Below, piece by piece: positions 43,964-52,356 of a stretch of 64,000 bases of DNA. The notes under the pieces were generated by a model. It searched no databases. It worked only from the letters and a program-made list of their open reading frames with translations, and was not told where the DNA came from. How positions within the stretch are numbered: position 1 is the stretch's first letter; the number at the start of each line of letters is the position of its first letter. This DNA is from Maritimibacter dapengensis (lineage in GTDB: Bacteria > Pseudomonadota > Alphaproteobacteria > Rhodobacterales > Rhodobacteraceae): assembly GCF_019218265.1 (NCBI RefSeq), contig NZ_JAHUZE010000004.1, positions 474,001-538,000 on the forward strand, in the 5' to 3' direction. Both the position numbers and the translations under genes were made by a program.

Positions 43964-45581
43964 AACGATCCGCGCCCAGTAGCGTGTCAGTAACCGCATC
44001 CGAGAACCGCCGTCGCTCGCCGCCGACAAGAACCGCGCCCGGCATCTCCGGGTCGCGCGTCGCCCCGGGCATCCCGTGATCCAGAAGCGCCGAAGCGCAG
44101 CCCGGCCAGTCACCCTCCGCATGCGGTTCATTCACGGACGCCCAGCTCAGGGTGCCGCAGACGTTGTCCCCGAACCCGTGACGCTCGGTCCAAACGCTTC
44201 CCCGTTCCAAAAGGTACCGTGCCAACTCCGCATCGCCCCGAAACACCGCCTGATTGAGTGCGGACGCATTCCAGTCGCCGCCCTTCACGTCCAGCGGCCA
44301 GCCGAGATCGACCATGAGCTTCACGGCGTCACGCGCGCCCGCCTCGGCCAACTCCGGCAACAGGCGCAACCGGTCCTGGTCGAGACTGGCCGGAAGCCCT
44401 GGCCTTTCGTTCAAGATCTCCTGCGCCATGTCCGCGTCGGCGCGCGCGCAGGCGGCGACGAACCGATCCTCTATGGTCGATGGCGTGGCTCCGCCCGCTT
44501 CGGCCAGCAGGTCTGCGACTTCGGGCAAACCATAACGCAACGCCGCGACATGGGCGCTGACCCCGGCCTTGTTTTTCACTTTCGGGTCCGCGCCAGCGGC
44601 GAGCAGGGCGCGTATATGCGCGGGACTACGCCGCCTGCGGATCGCCCATAATATGAGCCTCCCATTGCGCAGTTCGTTGCTGTCCCCGGCATGGTCGACA
44701 AGGCGCTGAAACGTGTCGAGATCGTCGAAGTCGAGGGCGCGGAACAACGCGTTCGTCCCCTCGACCCACGCCCCCGCCTCCAACAGGAGCGGCGTGCAAA
44801 CCGGGTTGTCCAACGAATGATAGAGCGACTCCCCGTCGTTCGGGTCCGCCCCCGCCGCGATCAGGAGGCGCGTGATCTCCGGGTCGAAATAGACCCCCGC
44901 TGCACCGTGCAGCGCCGAGACCTCCCACGTATCGGCGGGCATATCGGCGTTGACTTGCCAGCTTCGGCTCAGCCGTCTGTTCGGATCCGCGCCCGCCTCC
45001 AGAAGCGCGGCGACGGTCCGAACAAGCCCGGTGTGATACTCCGGCAATAACACGAGGCTCGACTGGCAGGCCGCGATCAATGGGGTCAGATTCAGCCGCC
45101 CGCCAGCCCGGTCGATCCAGCCGGGTTCGGCCTCGATCTGGCGGCGAACCGCCTCCACATCTCCGGTCGCGCAGGCGATCAGCGGATCGTCCGCGATCTG
45201 GTCGCCATGTTCGGCCAGCAGCCGCGCGGCGGTTGCGGGGCGTGCCCTGGAATTTCCACCAGCGATCTCACCGGCATAGACCGTGCCCAGGAAGCTGTCG
45301 GTCATCGCATCGGGATCCGTTCCAAGCCGCGCTACGACCTCCACATATCCGCGCAGATCTGCCCATGACGCGAAGCCGTATTCCCGTGCGAGGCAGGATT
45401 GCGCGTCGTGGAGCCTGAACGCCATCTCGCGCAGTGCAATGTCGGGGGTGTGCCGGGCCGCGGGCAGGGCGGCGGCGAACCGCGCGACCGCCTCGGCGTC
45501 ACCGTTTCGATAGCCCGCCAGCAATTCCTTGGCCTGACGTTTCAATTGCCCCAGATCGGGACGAGAGGGTAGGGATGTCAT
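43962..45581 (-). CDS. Ankyrin-repeat protein
   Basis: A 539-residue soluble protein. The N-terminal 130 residues are helical (LGQLKRQAKELLAGYRNGD; ALREMAFRLHDAQSCLAREYGFASWADL), a common cap in bacterial ankyrin proteins. They are followed by multiple degenerate ankyrin repeats with the LLEAGADPN, LLIAAGADPND and LLAAGADPKVK signatures (about residues 150-530). It probably mediates protein-protein contacts; partner unknown. I chose the ATG at 45581 (GGAGG upstream) over a frame start at 45662. It is one of three genes that split hupC from hupD, and the only one of them on the hup strand. Confidence 0.88.
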   Translation of the reverse strand: MTSLPSRPDLGQLKRQAKELLAGYRNGDAEAVARFAAALPAARHTPDIALREMAFRLHDAQSCLAREYGFASWADLRGYVEVVARLGTDPDAMTDSFLGTVYAGEIAGGNSRARPATAARLLAEHGDQIADDPLIACATGDVEAVRRQIEAEPGWIDRAGGRLNLTPLIAACQSSLVLLPEYHTGLVRTVAALLEAGADPNRRLSRSWQVNADMPADTWEVSALHGAAGVYFDPEITRLLIAAGADPNDGESLYHSLDNPVCTPLLLEAGAWVEGTNALFRALDFDDLDTFQRLVDHAGDSNELRNGRLILWAIRRRRSPAHIRALLAAGADPKVKNKAGVSAHVAALRYGLPEVADLLAEAGGATPSTIEDRFVAACARADADMAQEILNERPGLPASLDQDRLRLLPELAEAGARDAVKLMVDLGWPLDVKGGDWNASALNQAVFRGDAELARYLLERGSVWTERHGFGDNVCGTLSWASVNEPHAEGDWPGCASALLDHGMPGATRDPEMPGAVLVGGERRRFSDAVTDTLLGADR

Positions 45582-45801
45582 GGAAAACCTCCGCGCATTA
45601 TATGCCGACGACCCGCAATCCGGCTGCACAAAGGTTGAGGAAATCTTTGCGTGTAGATGCAAGTGGGCTCTGCCCTTCCCGCGGGTCCGGGTGCGGCTTG
45701 CACCGCAGGCCGAACGCTAGGCCGACACCTGCCACATGTCAAACCGAGCGGCCGACCCTCGCACACGTCGCCCGCCGCGCACCTGCCACCCGCCAAGAAA
45801 A

Positions 45802-45826
45802 AGGGGCGGCCCCTCGGCCCGCCCCT
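45802..45826 (-). terminator. Terminator after hupC
   Basis: On the minus strand, an 8-bp stem (AGGGGCGG/CCGCCCCT in plus-strand sense, 45802-45809 and 45819-45826) is followed by TTTTTCTTG. It lies 26 bases beyond the hupC stop, and so should end the hupS-hupL-hupC transcript. Confidence 0.8.
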
Positions 45827-45851
45827 CGCAGTCTCGTCGCATGGCCCGAGG

Positions 45852-46628
45852 TCAGTCGATCTTGTCGTCCTTGAACGTCCGGTGGCCCGAAATCATCGTC
45901 GACACCATAGACTGCCGCGACATGATATCTTCGCGGATCGCGGCGTAGATGTGGATGATCATGAAGATGACGATGAACCACATCCCGATGTGATGCAGCG
46001 TGTGCAGCACCATCGAATTGCCGACCAGCCCCAGCACCCATCCGGCGACGGTATCCGCGAAGCTTCCCTGCCCCGCGCCCTCCGCATAAAGCGCCCAGCC
46101 CGTCACGATCATGAAGGTGATCCCGATGGTCATGAAAAAGAACATCGCGATCTGAGCAAGAGGATTATGGCCCACGTATTTCTTCGGCGTCTTCTCGATG
46201 AACGCGTACCATTTCAGCTCATGGAACATCTCGCGCCACCAGGCCTTCTTCCACACCGGCACGTAGAATAGCTGCTTGGCGTGGTGGTTGCCGACGAAGG
46301 CCCAATAGATGCGCCCAAAAAACCCGACCGTCATGATCATCCCGGCGGCGAAATGGACAAAGCGAATGTAGCCGAACAGGAACTGGTGCGTCGCTTCACC
46401 GATCTGCATCGACGGCGGCGGTGATCCGATCATGAAACCGGTCGCGATCAGCACGACAATCGCAAGAGCGTTGGTCCAGTGCCAGATACGCACCGGCGCT
46501 TCGTAGACATAGACGCTGGTGCGGCGGCGGATGCTCTCGATGTCTGCTTCGGTCGCATCCCCGGTCAGCCGCGAACTTTGCAGCGGCTCGATCCCCGGAT
46601 TGGCGATATGGATGGTGTCTTCAGCCAT
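45852..46628 (-). CDS. hupC: Hydrogenase cytochrome b subunit HupC
   Basis: A 258-residue membrane protein that anchors HupSL and passes electrons from H2 to the quinone pool. Four to five hydrophobic helices are seen, with histidines placed for haem b ligation (RIWHWTNALAIVVLI near residue 47, FGYIRFVHFAAGM, and VLHTLHHIGMWF near the third-fourth helices). I chose the ATG at 46628 (MAEDTIHIAN), one base after the stop of the small peptide gene. It is the last gene of the structural operon here, because a terminator follows. Confidence 0.95.
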   Translation of the reverse strand: MAEDTIHIANPGIEPLQSSRLTGDATEADIESIRRRTSVYVYEAPVRIWHWTNALAIVVLIATGFMIGSPPPSMQIGEATHQFLFGYIRFVHFAAGMIMTVGFFGRIYWAFVGNHHAKQLFYVPVWKKAWWREMFHELKWYAFIEKTPKKYVGHNPLAQIAMFFFMTIGITFMIVTGWALYAEGAGQGSFADTVAGWVLGLVGNSMVLHTLHHIGMWFIVIFMIIHIYAAIREDIMSRQSMVSTMISGHRTFKDDKID

Positions 46629-46629
46629 G

Positions 46630-46818
46630 TCAGTCCTCCCGCTGGCCGAGCGCCTTGCGCACACCCCCTGCGACGATCACCGCAGCGGTCGCAAGACCGA
46701 CCGCGATCACCACATGCGCGATGTCGTGACCCATCGGTCCCGCAGCTTCGGGGTGGCCGGGGTGGGCCATCGCGGTCGCCGGCATCCCGGCGACCATCAG
46801 GGTAATCAGCTTCTTCAT
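46630..46818 (-). CDS. Small secreted/membrane peptide between hupL and hupC
   Basis: A 62-residue protein. An N-terminal signal-type helix (MKKLITLMVAGMPATAMA) is followed by HPGHPEAAGPMGHD, then one transmembrane helix (IAHVVIAVGLATAAVIVAGG) and a basic tail. The HPGH and H-rich segment resembles the N termini of HupE/UreJ-type metal permeases and small DUF6732-type proteins of this bacterial group. It starts 13 bases after hupL and ends one base before hupC, so it is firmly in the operon. Possible roles (metal binding, HupC assembly) are inference only. R. capsulatus hupSLC has no described equivalent that I recall. Confidence 0.8.
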   Translation of the reverse strand: MKKLITLMVAGMPATAMAHPGHPEAAGPMGHDIAHVVIAVGLATAAVIVAGGVRKALGQRED

Positions 46819-46831
46819 CCTTCGTCCTCCC

Positions 46832-48622
46832 TTAGCGAACTTTGACGTCGGCCAGCTCGTCGCCGTCGGGCGACATGACATGGGTCGAACAGGCAAGGCA
46901 TGGGTCGAAGCTGTGCAGGGTGCGCAGAATCTCGACCGGCTCTTCGGGCCGCTCCATCTTGGTGTTCATGAGGCTCGCCTCGAACGCGCCGATGTTGCCT
47001 TGCGTATCGCGCGGACTGCCGTTCCAGGTGGTTGGCACGACGCATTGATAATTCTCGATGCGCCCGTCCTTGACCCTGATCCAGTGACCCAGCGCACCGC
47101 GCGGCGCCTCGGTCATGCCCACGCCCTTGGCCTCGGCGGGCCATGTGGACGGATCCCATTTGGCCACGTTCGCCGTCGTCTCGTCGCCGTTCTTGATGTT
47201 GGTGAGAAGCTTGTCGAAGAAGTGCTTTTGCAGACGCCCGCAATATTCCGACTCGAGCGCCCGCGCCGCGGTGCGCCCGAGCGTGGAGAACAGCGCCTCG
47301 GTCGGAAGGTCCATGTCGCGCAGGAGGCCCGTCACCTGCTCGGTGATGTCCTCGTGCCCCTTGGCAAAACCCACGACATAGCGGGCGAGCGGCCCGACCT
47401 CCATCGCGTGACCCTTCCAGCGCGGAGCCTTGATCCAGGAGTATTTCCCGGCCTCGTCCAACTCCTCGATGTTGGTCTTGGTGCCCTTCGCATTCGGACC
47501 GAGCTCGAACCGCGGGCTGGTCTCGCCATCCCACGGGTGTAGCCCCACGCCCGGCTCGCCGTATTCGTACCAAGAATGGTCGACGAATTCCTGCACTTGC
47601 TCGGGGTCGCGCGGATCGACGTCATGCACGACCGACAGGTCGCCATTGATGATCGCGCCACGCGGCAGGTGAAGCTGCTCGGGGCTGAAATCGTTGGGAT
47701 GCTCCGGGATGTCGCCATAGGCGAGACAGGCCTGCGACGAAAGACCGCCGCCATAAAGCCAATTCTTGTAGAACCCGCCAATCGCCTTCACATCGGGCAG
47801 ATACACGTTCTTGTTGAACTCGATGCACTTGTTGATGATCGACTCCACCATGTTGAGCCGTTCCATGTTGATCGCGCCGACAGCACCTGTACCGTGGACG
47901 TTGATCGGGCAGGGCACACCACCCACCAGCCAGTTGGGATGCGGGTTCTTGCCGCCGAAGATCGTGTGAATCTTCACGATCTCCTTTTGCAGGTCCAGCG
48001 CCTCGAGGTAGTGGGTGGTGGCCATCAGGTCCGCTTCCGGCGGGAGGAGGTAGGCCGGATTGTCCCAATAGCCGTTCTTGAACAGGCCAAGCTGCCCCGA
48101 TTCCACGAACTTTTTCAGCCGGTTCTGCACGTCCCGGAAGTAGCCGGGACTCGACATCGGATGGCTCGGGCTCACCGCCTGCTGCAACTCGCTCGTGGCC
48201 TTCGGGTCGGCCTTCAGCGCGTTGACCGGGTTCACCCAGTCAAGCGCGTGGAGGTGATAGAAATGGACGACATGGTCGTGGATTTGCAGGTTGAGCTGCA
48301 TGATATTGCGGATCGAATTCGCGTTGTCCGGGATCTCGATCCCCAGAGCATCCTCGACCGCGCGCACGCTGGTCAGCGCGTGCGTCCCGGTGCAGACCCC
48401 GCAGATACGCTCGGTGAACGCCCAGGCGTCACGCGGATCGCGACCCTTCAGGATCACTTCGAGCCCCCGCCACATCGTGCCGGTCGACACCGCGTTGCGG
48501 ATAATGCCTTCGTCGTCCACGTTCACTTCGCAGCGCATGTGACCCTCGATGCGCGTCACCGGGTCCACGACGATGCGCTGGCCGGAAGTGTCGAGGTCGA
48601 AACCGTTGGGAGTCGTCGCCAT
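46832..48622 (-). CDS. hupL: Uptake [NiFe]-hydrogenase large subunit HupL
   Basis: A 596-residue catalytic subunit that oxidises H2 at the Ni-Fe(CN)2CO site. The four ligand cysteines are visible as [12 protein letters not shown] (C74, C77) and [12 protein letters not shown] (C575, C578). Cleavage by HupD after H581 would remove the 15-residue tail beginning VMSPDGDE. Sequence blocks resemble membrane-bound group 1 enzymes of the HoxG/HupL type. It starts 2 bases after hupS and is exported with HupS by the Tat system in folded form. Confidence 0.98.
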   Translation of the reverse strand: MATTPNGFDLDTSGQRIVVDPVTRIEGHMRCEVNVDDEGIIRNAVSTGTMWRGLEVILKGRDPRDAWAFTERICGVCTGTHALTSVRAVEDALGIEIPDNANSIRNIMQLNLQIHDHVVHFYHLHALDWVNPVNALKADPKATSELQQAVSPSHPMSSPGYFRDVQNRLKKFVESGQLGLFKNGYWDNPAYLLPPEADLMATTHYLEALDLQKEIVKIHTIFGGKNPHPNWLVGGVPCPINVHGTGAVGAINMERLNMVESIINKCIEFNKNVYLPDVKAIGGFYKNWLYGGGLSSQACLAYGDIPEHPNDFSPEQLHLPRGAIINGDLSVVHDVDPRDPEQVQEFVDHSWYEYGEPGVGLHPWDGETSPRFELGPNAKGTKTNIEELDEAGKYSWIKAPRWKGHAMEVGPLARYVVGFAKGHEDITEQVTGLLRDMDLPTEALFSTLGRTAARALESEYCGRLQKHFFDKLLTNIKNGDETTANVAKWDPSTWPAEAKGVGMTEAPRGALGHWIRVKDGRIENYQCVVPTTWNGSPRDTQGNIGAFEASLMNTKMERPEEPVEILRTLHSFDPCLACSTHVMSPDGDELADVKVR

Positions 48623-48624
48623 GA

Positions 48625-49713
48625 TCAGACCTCCTCATTCCTGGATTGAGCTTTGTTCTGCGCGGCCTTGAGCGCGGAGATCGCGGCATGGGCGGCAACA
48701 CCGGCCCCCACGACCCCGGCGGCAGCGAAGCCGACCTTGTCGGCATTCGCTTCGACCCCGAATTGGGTCAGGTCGGTCACGCGATCGTAAAAGGTTCCCT
48801 GGTCCCAGAACCCGTCTTCGGAACAGCCAATACAGCCGTGGCCCGACTGGATCGGGAAAGAGGTGCCTTCGTTCCAGCGCACGGTGGAACAGGCGTTATA
48901 GGTGGTCGGCCCCTTGCACCCCATCTTGTAAAGGCAATAGCCCTTGCGCGCGTTCTCGTCGTCCCAGGCCTCGACGAACTGTCCCGCGTCGAAATGCGGG
49001 CGGCGGTAGCATTTGTCGTGGATGCGCTGGCCGTAAAACATCGCCGGGCGACCCTGACGGTCGAGCTCGGGCAGGCGGTCGAAGGTGAGCATGTAGGTGA
49101 TGACCCCGGTCATGACCTCCGCGATGGGCGGGCAGCCCGGCACCTTGATGATCGGCTTGTCGGTGATGACCTTGTGCACCGGCGTCGCCTGCGTCGGGTT
49201 GGGCTTGGCGGCCTGCACGCAGCCGTAGGACGCACAGGCCCCCCAGCTGATGATCGCCTTGGCGTCCTTTGCGGCGTATTTGAGCTTCTCGACGAAGGGC
49301 TTGCCGCCGGTGATACAGAACATGCCGTCCTCGTTCAGGGGCGGGTTGCCCTCCACGGCGAGGATATAGTTGCCCTTGTATTTCTGGATCGTATCCTCGA
49401 GCGCAGCTTCGGCGGCGTGTCCGGCGGCAGCCATCAGCGTGTCGTCGTAATCGAGCGAGATCATCGACAGAACCACGTCTTTCGCCAGCGGGTGCGCCGA
49501 CCGGATGAAGCTTTCCGAACAGCAGGTGCACTCCAGCCCGTGAACCCAGATCACCGGCGTGCGCGGCTTGGTCTCCATCGCATGGGCGATCTTCGGCACG
49601 AAGCTTGGTCCGAGCCCGAGCGCTGCGGCGGTGAGCGAGCAATACTTCATGAACGAACGGCGGGTGATCCCCTGCCGACGCATCACGTCGTAGAAGGTTT
49701 CGATATCGGCCAA
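48625..49713 (-). CDS. hupS: Uptake [NiFe]-hydrogenase small subunit HupS (TTG start)
   Basis: A 362-residue iron-sulphur subunit with a Tat signal ([13 protein letters not shown] near residue 12) and a C-terminal membrane helix (about 328-348). The only start that keeps the conserved N terminus ([14 protein letters not shown]) is TTG at 49713, which has GGGAGGG just upstream; the first in-frame ATG (49683) has no ribosome site. The proximal cluster has six cysteines, including the two extra ones: C62, C64, C65 (ECTCCSE), C160 and C165 (WGACASYGC). That pattern marks oxygen-tolerant enzymes with a 4Fe-3S cluster (as in Ralstonia HoxK). First gene of the structural operon. Confidence 0.96.
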   Translation of the reverse strand: MADIETFYDVMRRQGITRRSFMKYCSLTAAALGLGPSFVPKIAHAMETKPRTPVIWVHGLECTCCSESFIRSAHPLAKDVVLSMISLDYDDTLMAAAGHAAEAALEDTIQKYKGNYILAVEGNPPLNEDGMFCITGGKPFVEKLKYAAKDAKAIISWGACASYGCVQAAKPNPTQATPVHKVITDKPIIKVPGCPPIAEVMTGVITYMLTFDRLPELDRQGRPAMFYGQRIHDKCYRRPHFDAGQFVEAWDDENARKGYCLYKMGCKGPTTYNACSTVRWNEGTSFPIQSGHGCIGCSEDGFWDQGTFYDRVTDLTQFGVEANADKVGFAAAGVVGAGVAAHAAISALKAAQNKAQSRNEEV

Positions 49714-49794
49714 AAGTCCCTCCCTTGGTCCAGACGGGCCACTGGAGACGCACCCGTGGCAGGTTCTGTAGGGAAGATTCGCCGATGCGAGCCG

Positions 49795-49822
49795 GCGATT
49801 GTATGGGATTGCACACAATCGC
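49795..49822. promoter_or_regulatory. Dyad upstream of hupS, candidate regulator site
   Basis: GCGATTG (49795-49801) and CAATCGC (49816-49822) form a perfect 7-bp inverted repeat. A second dyad ATTG-CACA-CAAT (49808-49819) shares the right arm. It is close to, but not identical with, the TTG-N5-CAA reported for HupR (spacing here is 4). It lies about 100 bases before the hupS start. Confidence 0.4.
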
Positions 49823-49834
49823 GCGGATTATCCG

Positions 49835-49847
49835 TAAGCTAATGATA
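49835..49847 (-). promoter_or_regulatory. Candidate IHF site upstream of hupS
   Basis: On the minus strand TATCATTAGCTTA matches WATCAANNNNTTR with one mismatch, beside a run of six T. IHF is required for hupSL transcription in Rhodobacter capsulatus. Confidence 0.35.
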
Positions 49848-50000
49848 AAAAACCGTTTCCCGGCCCACACGGCGCAACATGCCGCGCGCGCATCCGAACA
49901 GGAGCTAACCGGGTGACCGGCCCGCCGGTCAACCAGTTGCCACCACACCGTCCCACGCTCCGGTCGACCGACGCGCGGCATTTCGTCTCTTTCCGGCCAG

Positions 50001-50037
50001 AAATATCCCAGGGGGTGCGGGGGACAGCGTCCCCCGC
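50001..50037 (-). repeat. Extragenic hairpin repeat, copy B
   Basis: On the minus strand a 9-bp perfect stem GCGGGGGAC/GTCCCCCGC (50037-50029 and 50025-50017, loop GCT) is followed by ACCCCCTGGGATATTT (50016-50001). Same architecture as copy A. It lies between hypF and hupS. Confidence 0.75.
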
Positions 50038-50047
50038 TTTTCGCGGC

Positions 50048-50061
50048 GGGGCAAAAGCCCC
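50048..50061 (-). terminator. Hairpin immediately after hypF
   Basis: A GGGGC-TTTT-GCCCC stem-loop on the minus strand, 8 bases after the hypF stop. Together with the adjacent repeat hairpin it may reduce read-through from hypF into hupS. There is no clear U-tract. Confidence 0.4.
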
Positions 50062-50069
50062 GGCGCACG

Positions 50070-52256
50070 TCAGATCTGCCGCGCAGCCGCCACCAGTGCC
50101 TGACCCAATGCCAGCCCGCCGTCGTTGGCCGGAACCCCGTGGTGCAGGAGCACCGGCACATCACCGAGATGCCGCATGAGCGCCGCCTGCAACAAAGCGT
50201 TCTGCATCACCCCGCCCGACAGAGCGACCGCCTCGGCCCGGCCCGTCTCCACCAGCGCCCGGGCCGATGCGGCAAAGGCCGCCACCAGCCCCTCGTGAAA
50301 CCGCGCCGCGGCGACCTCGGGTGCCTCGTCCCCCTCGGCCCAGACCGCGAACATCGGCGCCGGGTCGATCACCGCGCCATCCTGTCCGAACGGATAGGGC
50401 GCGACCATACCGGCCCGCTCCGCCATCGCCTCCAGCCTCATCGCCGCTTCGCCCTCGTAACTCTGCCGCTCCACGCAAAGCCCCAATGCGGCCGACATCG
50501 CGTCGAACAACCGCCCCGCGCTCGACGAAAGCGGCGCGTTCACCCCCGCCGCCACAGCCTGCCGCACCACATCCACCGGATAGCCCGCAAGCAAAGCCTC
50601 CGCGCGCGCGCCAAGCCCCGCCTGATCCAGCCGCACGAGCAGATTGCGCCACGGCTCCCGGCTCGCATGATCGCCGCCGGGAAGCGGGGCAGGGGCCAGA
50701 TGCGCCACCCGCTCGAAGTCGCGATAATCGCCCAGAAGCACCTCGCCGCCCCAGATCGTGCCATCGCGCCCCAGCCCAAGACCGTCCAGCACGATCCCGG
50801 CCACCGGCCCGCCCGCGCGAGGCCAGCCGTTCTCGCCCATGACGCTCGCCAGATGCGCATGATGGTGCTGCACGCGCTCGACGGGCAGACTCATCGCCTC
50901 GCCCGCCTGCGTCGCGCGGTAGCCTTCGTGCAGGTCCACCGCCACGATCTCCGGCGTATGATCGAACAGGTCGCGGTAATCCTCCAATGCGCCCTGATAC
51001 GCCTCCCAGGTCAGCGCCTCGTCCAATTCTCCCAAGTGATGCCCCAGAAGCGCCTGCCCGTTCTTCGTCAGGCAGATCGCCGCCTTCATCTGCCCGCCCA
51101 TGGCCAGAACCTGCGGCGCATCCGCGAACCCGTCAGGAAGCGGCAGCGTCCCCGGCACGCGCCCCCGCGCCCGGCGCAACACCATGGGGCCTTGGGGCGT
51201 CACCCGCTCCACGCTGTCATCGAGCCGTCGCACGATCTCCCTGTCATGCATCAGGAACCCGTCGACGAACCCACCCAACGTTTCCCGCGCCTCAGCGTTC
51301 CCGATCACCTGCGGCTCGCCCGACAGGTTCCCGCTCGTCATCACCAGCGGCCGCCCGACCGCGTCGATCAGCAGATGATGCAGCGGCGTGTAGGGCAGCA
51401 TCCAACCCAGCCGCGACTGTCCGGGCGCCAACCCCTCGGGCAAGGCTTCGCCCTTCGTAAGCAGAACGATCGGCGCCGCCGCCTCACGCAGGAGCGACCA
51501 TTCGGCACCGCTCACCTGCGCAAAGCGCGCCACCATCTCCTCGGTTCCCATCAAAGCGAGCGGCTTCGCGGGCCGCCGCTTGCGCTCCCGCAAAAGTTCC
51601 ACCGCCCCGGCGTTGGTCGCATCGCAGACGAGGTGAAAGCCCCCCAGCCCTTTGACCGCCACGATCCCCCCGGACAGGATCACGCCCGCCGCATCGCCTT
51701 CACCCTCGAACCAGACCGTCGGCCCGCAATCCGGGCAGGCGATGGGCTGGGCGTGGAAGCGCCGGTCGCCGGGGTCTTCGTATTCCGCGCGGCAGGCGTT
51801 GCACATCCCGAAATCCGCCATGCTGGTGCGAGCCCGATCATAGGGCAGCCCCCGGATAATGGTGAAACGCGGTCCGCAATGGGTGCAATTGGTGAAGGCG
51901 TAGCCAGCCCGCCGGCCATCGCCCCTTATCTCGTCCAGACAGGCGGGGCAGGTTGCGGCATCCGGCACCACCCGCGTCTCGGCCCCCGGCCCACCCGAGG
52001 CCGCGATCTCGAAGCCCTCCTGAAGGTCGCCGTCCCAGTCCGACACCTCGACCGCGTCCACCCGCGCAAGCGGCGGCGCTTCGCCCCCGACCCGCGCCAC
52101 GAAATCCTCGACTCCCTCCCCTCCGACAAAGACCAAAACCCCCTCGGCATCGTTCAGAACCCGGCCCCTCAGCCCAAGCTCACGCGCCAGCGTCCAGACG
52201 AAAGGCCGAAACCCCACGCCCTGCACCTGCCCGCGAATCCGAACGCGCCGCTTCAT
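50070..52256 (-). CDS. hypF: Carbamoyltransferase HypF
   Basis: A 728-residue multidomain enzyme that turns carbamoyl phosphate into carbamoyl-AMP and loads HypE. Domains in order are acylphosphatase (residues 1-90, RGQVQGVGFRPFVW), paired zinc fingers (CPACLDEI, CTHCGPRF, CNACRAEY, CPDCGP; about 105-190), a YrdC-like domain (about 200-370) and a Kae1/TobZ-like C-terminal domain with HHHAHLASV. The ATG at 52256 is required by the acylphosphatase start, yet it has no clear Shine-Dalgarno and lies inside the tail of repeat copy C. Placed between hupTUV and hupS as in R. capsulatus. Confidence 0.96.
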   Translation of the reverse strand: MKRRVRIRGQVQGVGFRPFVWTLARELGLRGRVLNDAEGVLVFVGGEGVEDFVARVGGEAPPLARVDAVEVSDWDGDLQEGFEIAASGGPGAETRVVPDAATCPACLDEIRGDGRRAGYAFTNCTHCGPRFTIIRGLPYDRARTSMADFGMCNACRAEYEDPGDRRFHAQPIACPDCGPTVWFEGEGDAAGVILSGGIVAVKGLGGFHLVCDATNAGAVELLRERKRRPAKPLALMGTEEMVARFAQVSGAEWSLLREAAAPIVLLTKGEALPEGLAPGQSRLGWMLPYTPLHHLLIDAVGRPLVMTSGNLSGEPQVIGNAEARETLGGFVDGFLMHDREIVRRLDDSVERVTPQGPMVLRRARGRVPGTLPLPDGFADAPQVLAMGGQMKAAICLTKNGQALLGHHLGELDEALTWEAYQGALEDYRDLFDHTPEIVAVDLHEGYRATQAGEAMSLPVERVQHHHAHLASVMGENGWPRAGGPVAGIVLDGLGLGRDGTIWGGEVLLGDYRDFERVAHLAPAPLPGGDHASREPWRNLLVRLDQAGLGARAEALLAGYPVDVVRQAVAAGVNAPLSSSAGRLFDAMSAALGLCVERQSYEGEAAMRLEAMAERAGMVAPYPFGQDGAVIDPAPMFAVWAEGDEAPEVAAARFHEGLVAAFAASARALVETGRAEAVALSGGVMQNALLQAALMRHLGDVPVLLHHGVPANDGGLALGQALVAAARQI

Positions 52257-52262
52257 CGTGCC

Positions 52263-52324
52263 GAAAATATGCCGGGGGGGACGGAGACCCGTTTACGGGG
52301 CTCCGTGGGGGGCTGCCCCCCCAC
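52263..52324 (-). repeat. Extragenic hairpin repeat, copy C
   Basis: On the minus strand, hairpin GTGGGGGG/CCCCCCAC (arms 52305-52312 and 52317-52324) and a second 10-bp stem (52282-52291 with 52296-52305, one mismatch) are followed by C7-GGC-ATATTTTC (52280-52263). It lies between the hupV stop and the hypF start, so it may terminate hupTUV. Confidence 0.7.
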
Positions 52325-52356
52325 CTTGCGCGACCCGGCATCCGCCGGGGCGCAAG

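Larger units (their letters stand above)
49714..50069. other. hupS promoter region and hypF 3' region
   Basis: A 356-bp gap. Going from hypF, it holds a hypF-proximal hairpin (50048-50061), repeat copy B (50001-50037), an unremarkable GC-rich stretch, a candidate IHF site, a double dyad and the hupS ribosome site. I saw no -24/-12 sigma54 promoter and no FNR box. Confidence 0.6.

Noticed and set aside
45582-45801. Possible small RNA or gene in the gap between the ankyrin gene and the hupC terminator
   Set aside because: Frames are short, lack ribosome sites and show no conserved motif; only the hupC terminator and the ankyrin promoter region can be supported.
49714-49900. Search for a sigma54 -24/-12 promoter (GG-N10-GC with TTGC) or FNR box (TTGAT-N4-ATCAA) upstream of hupS
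   Set aside because: No acceptable match found by eye; consistent with sigma54-independent HupR but not proof.
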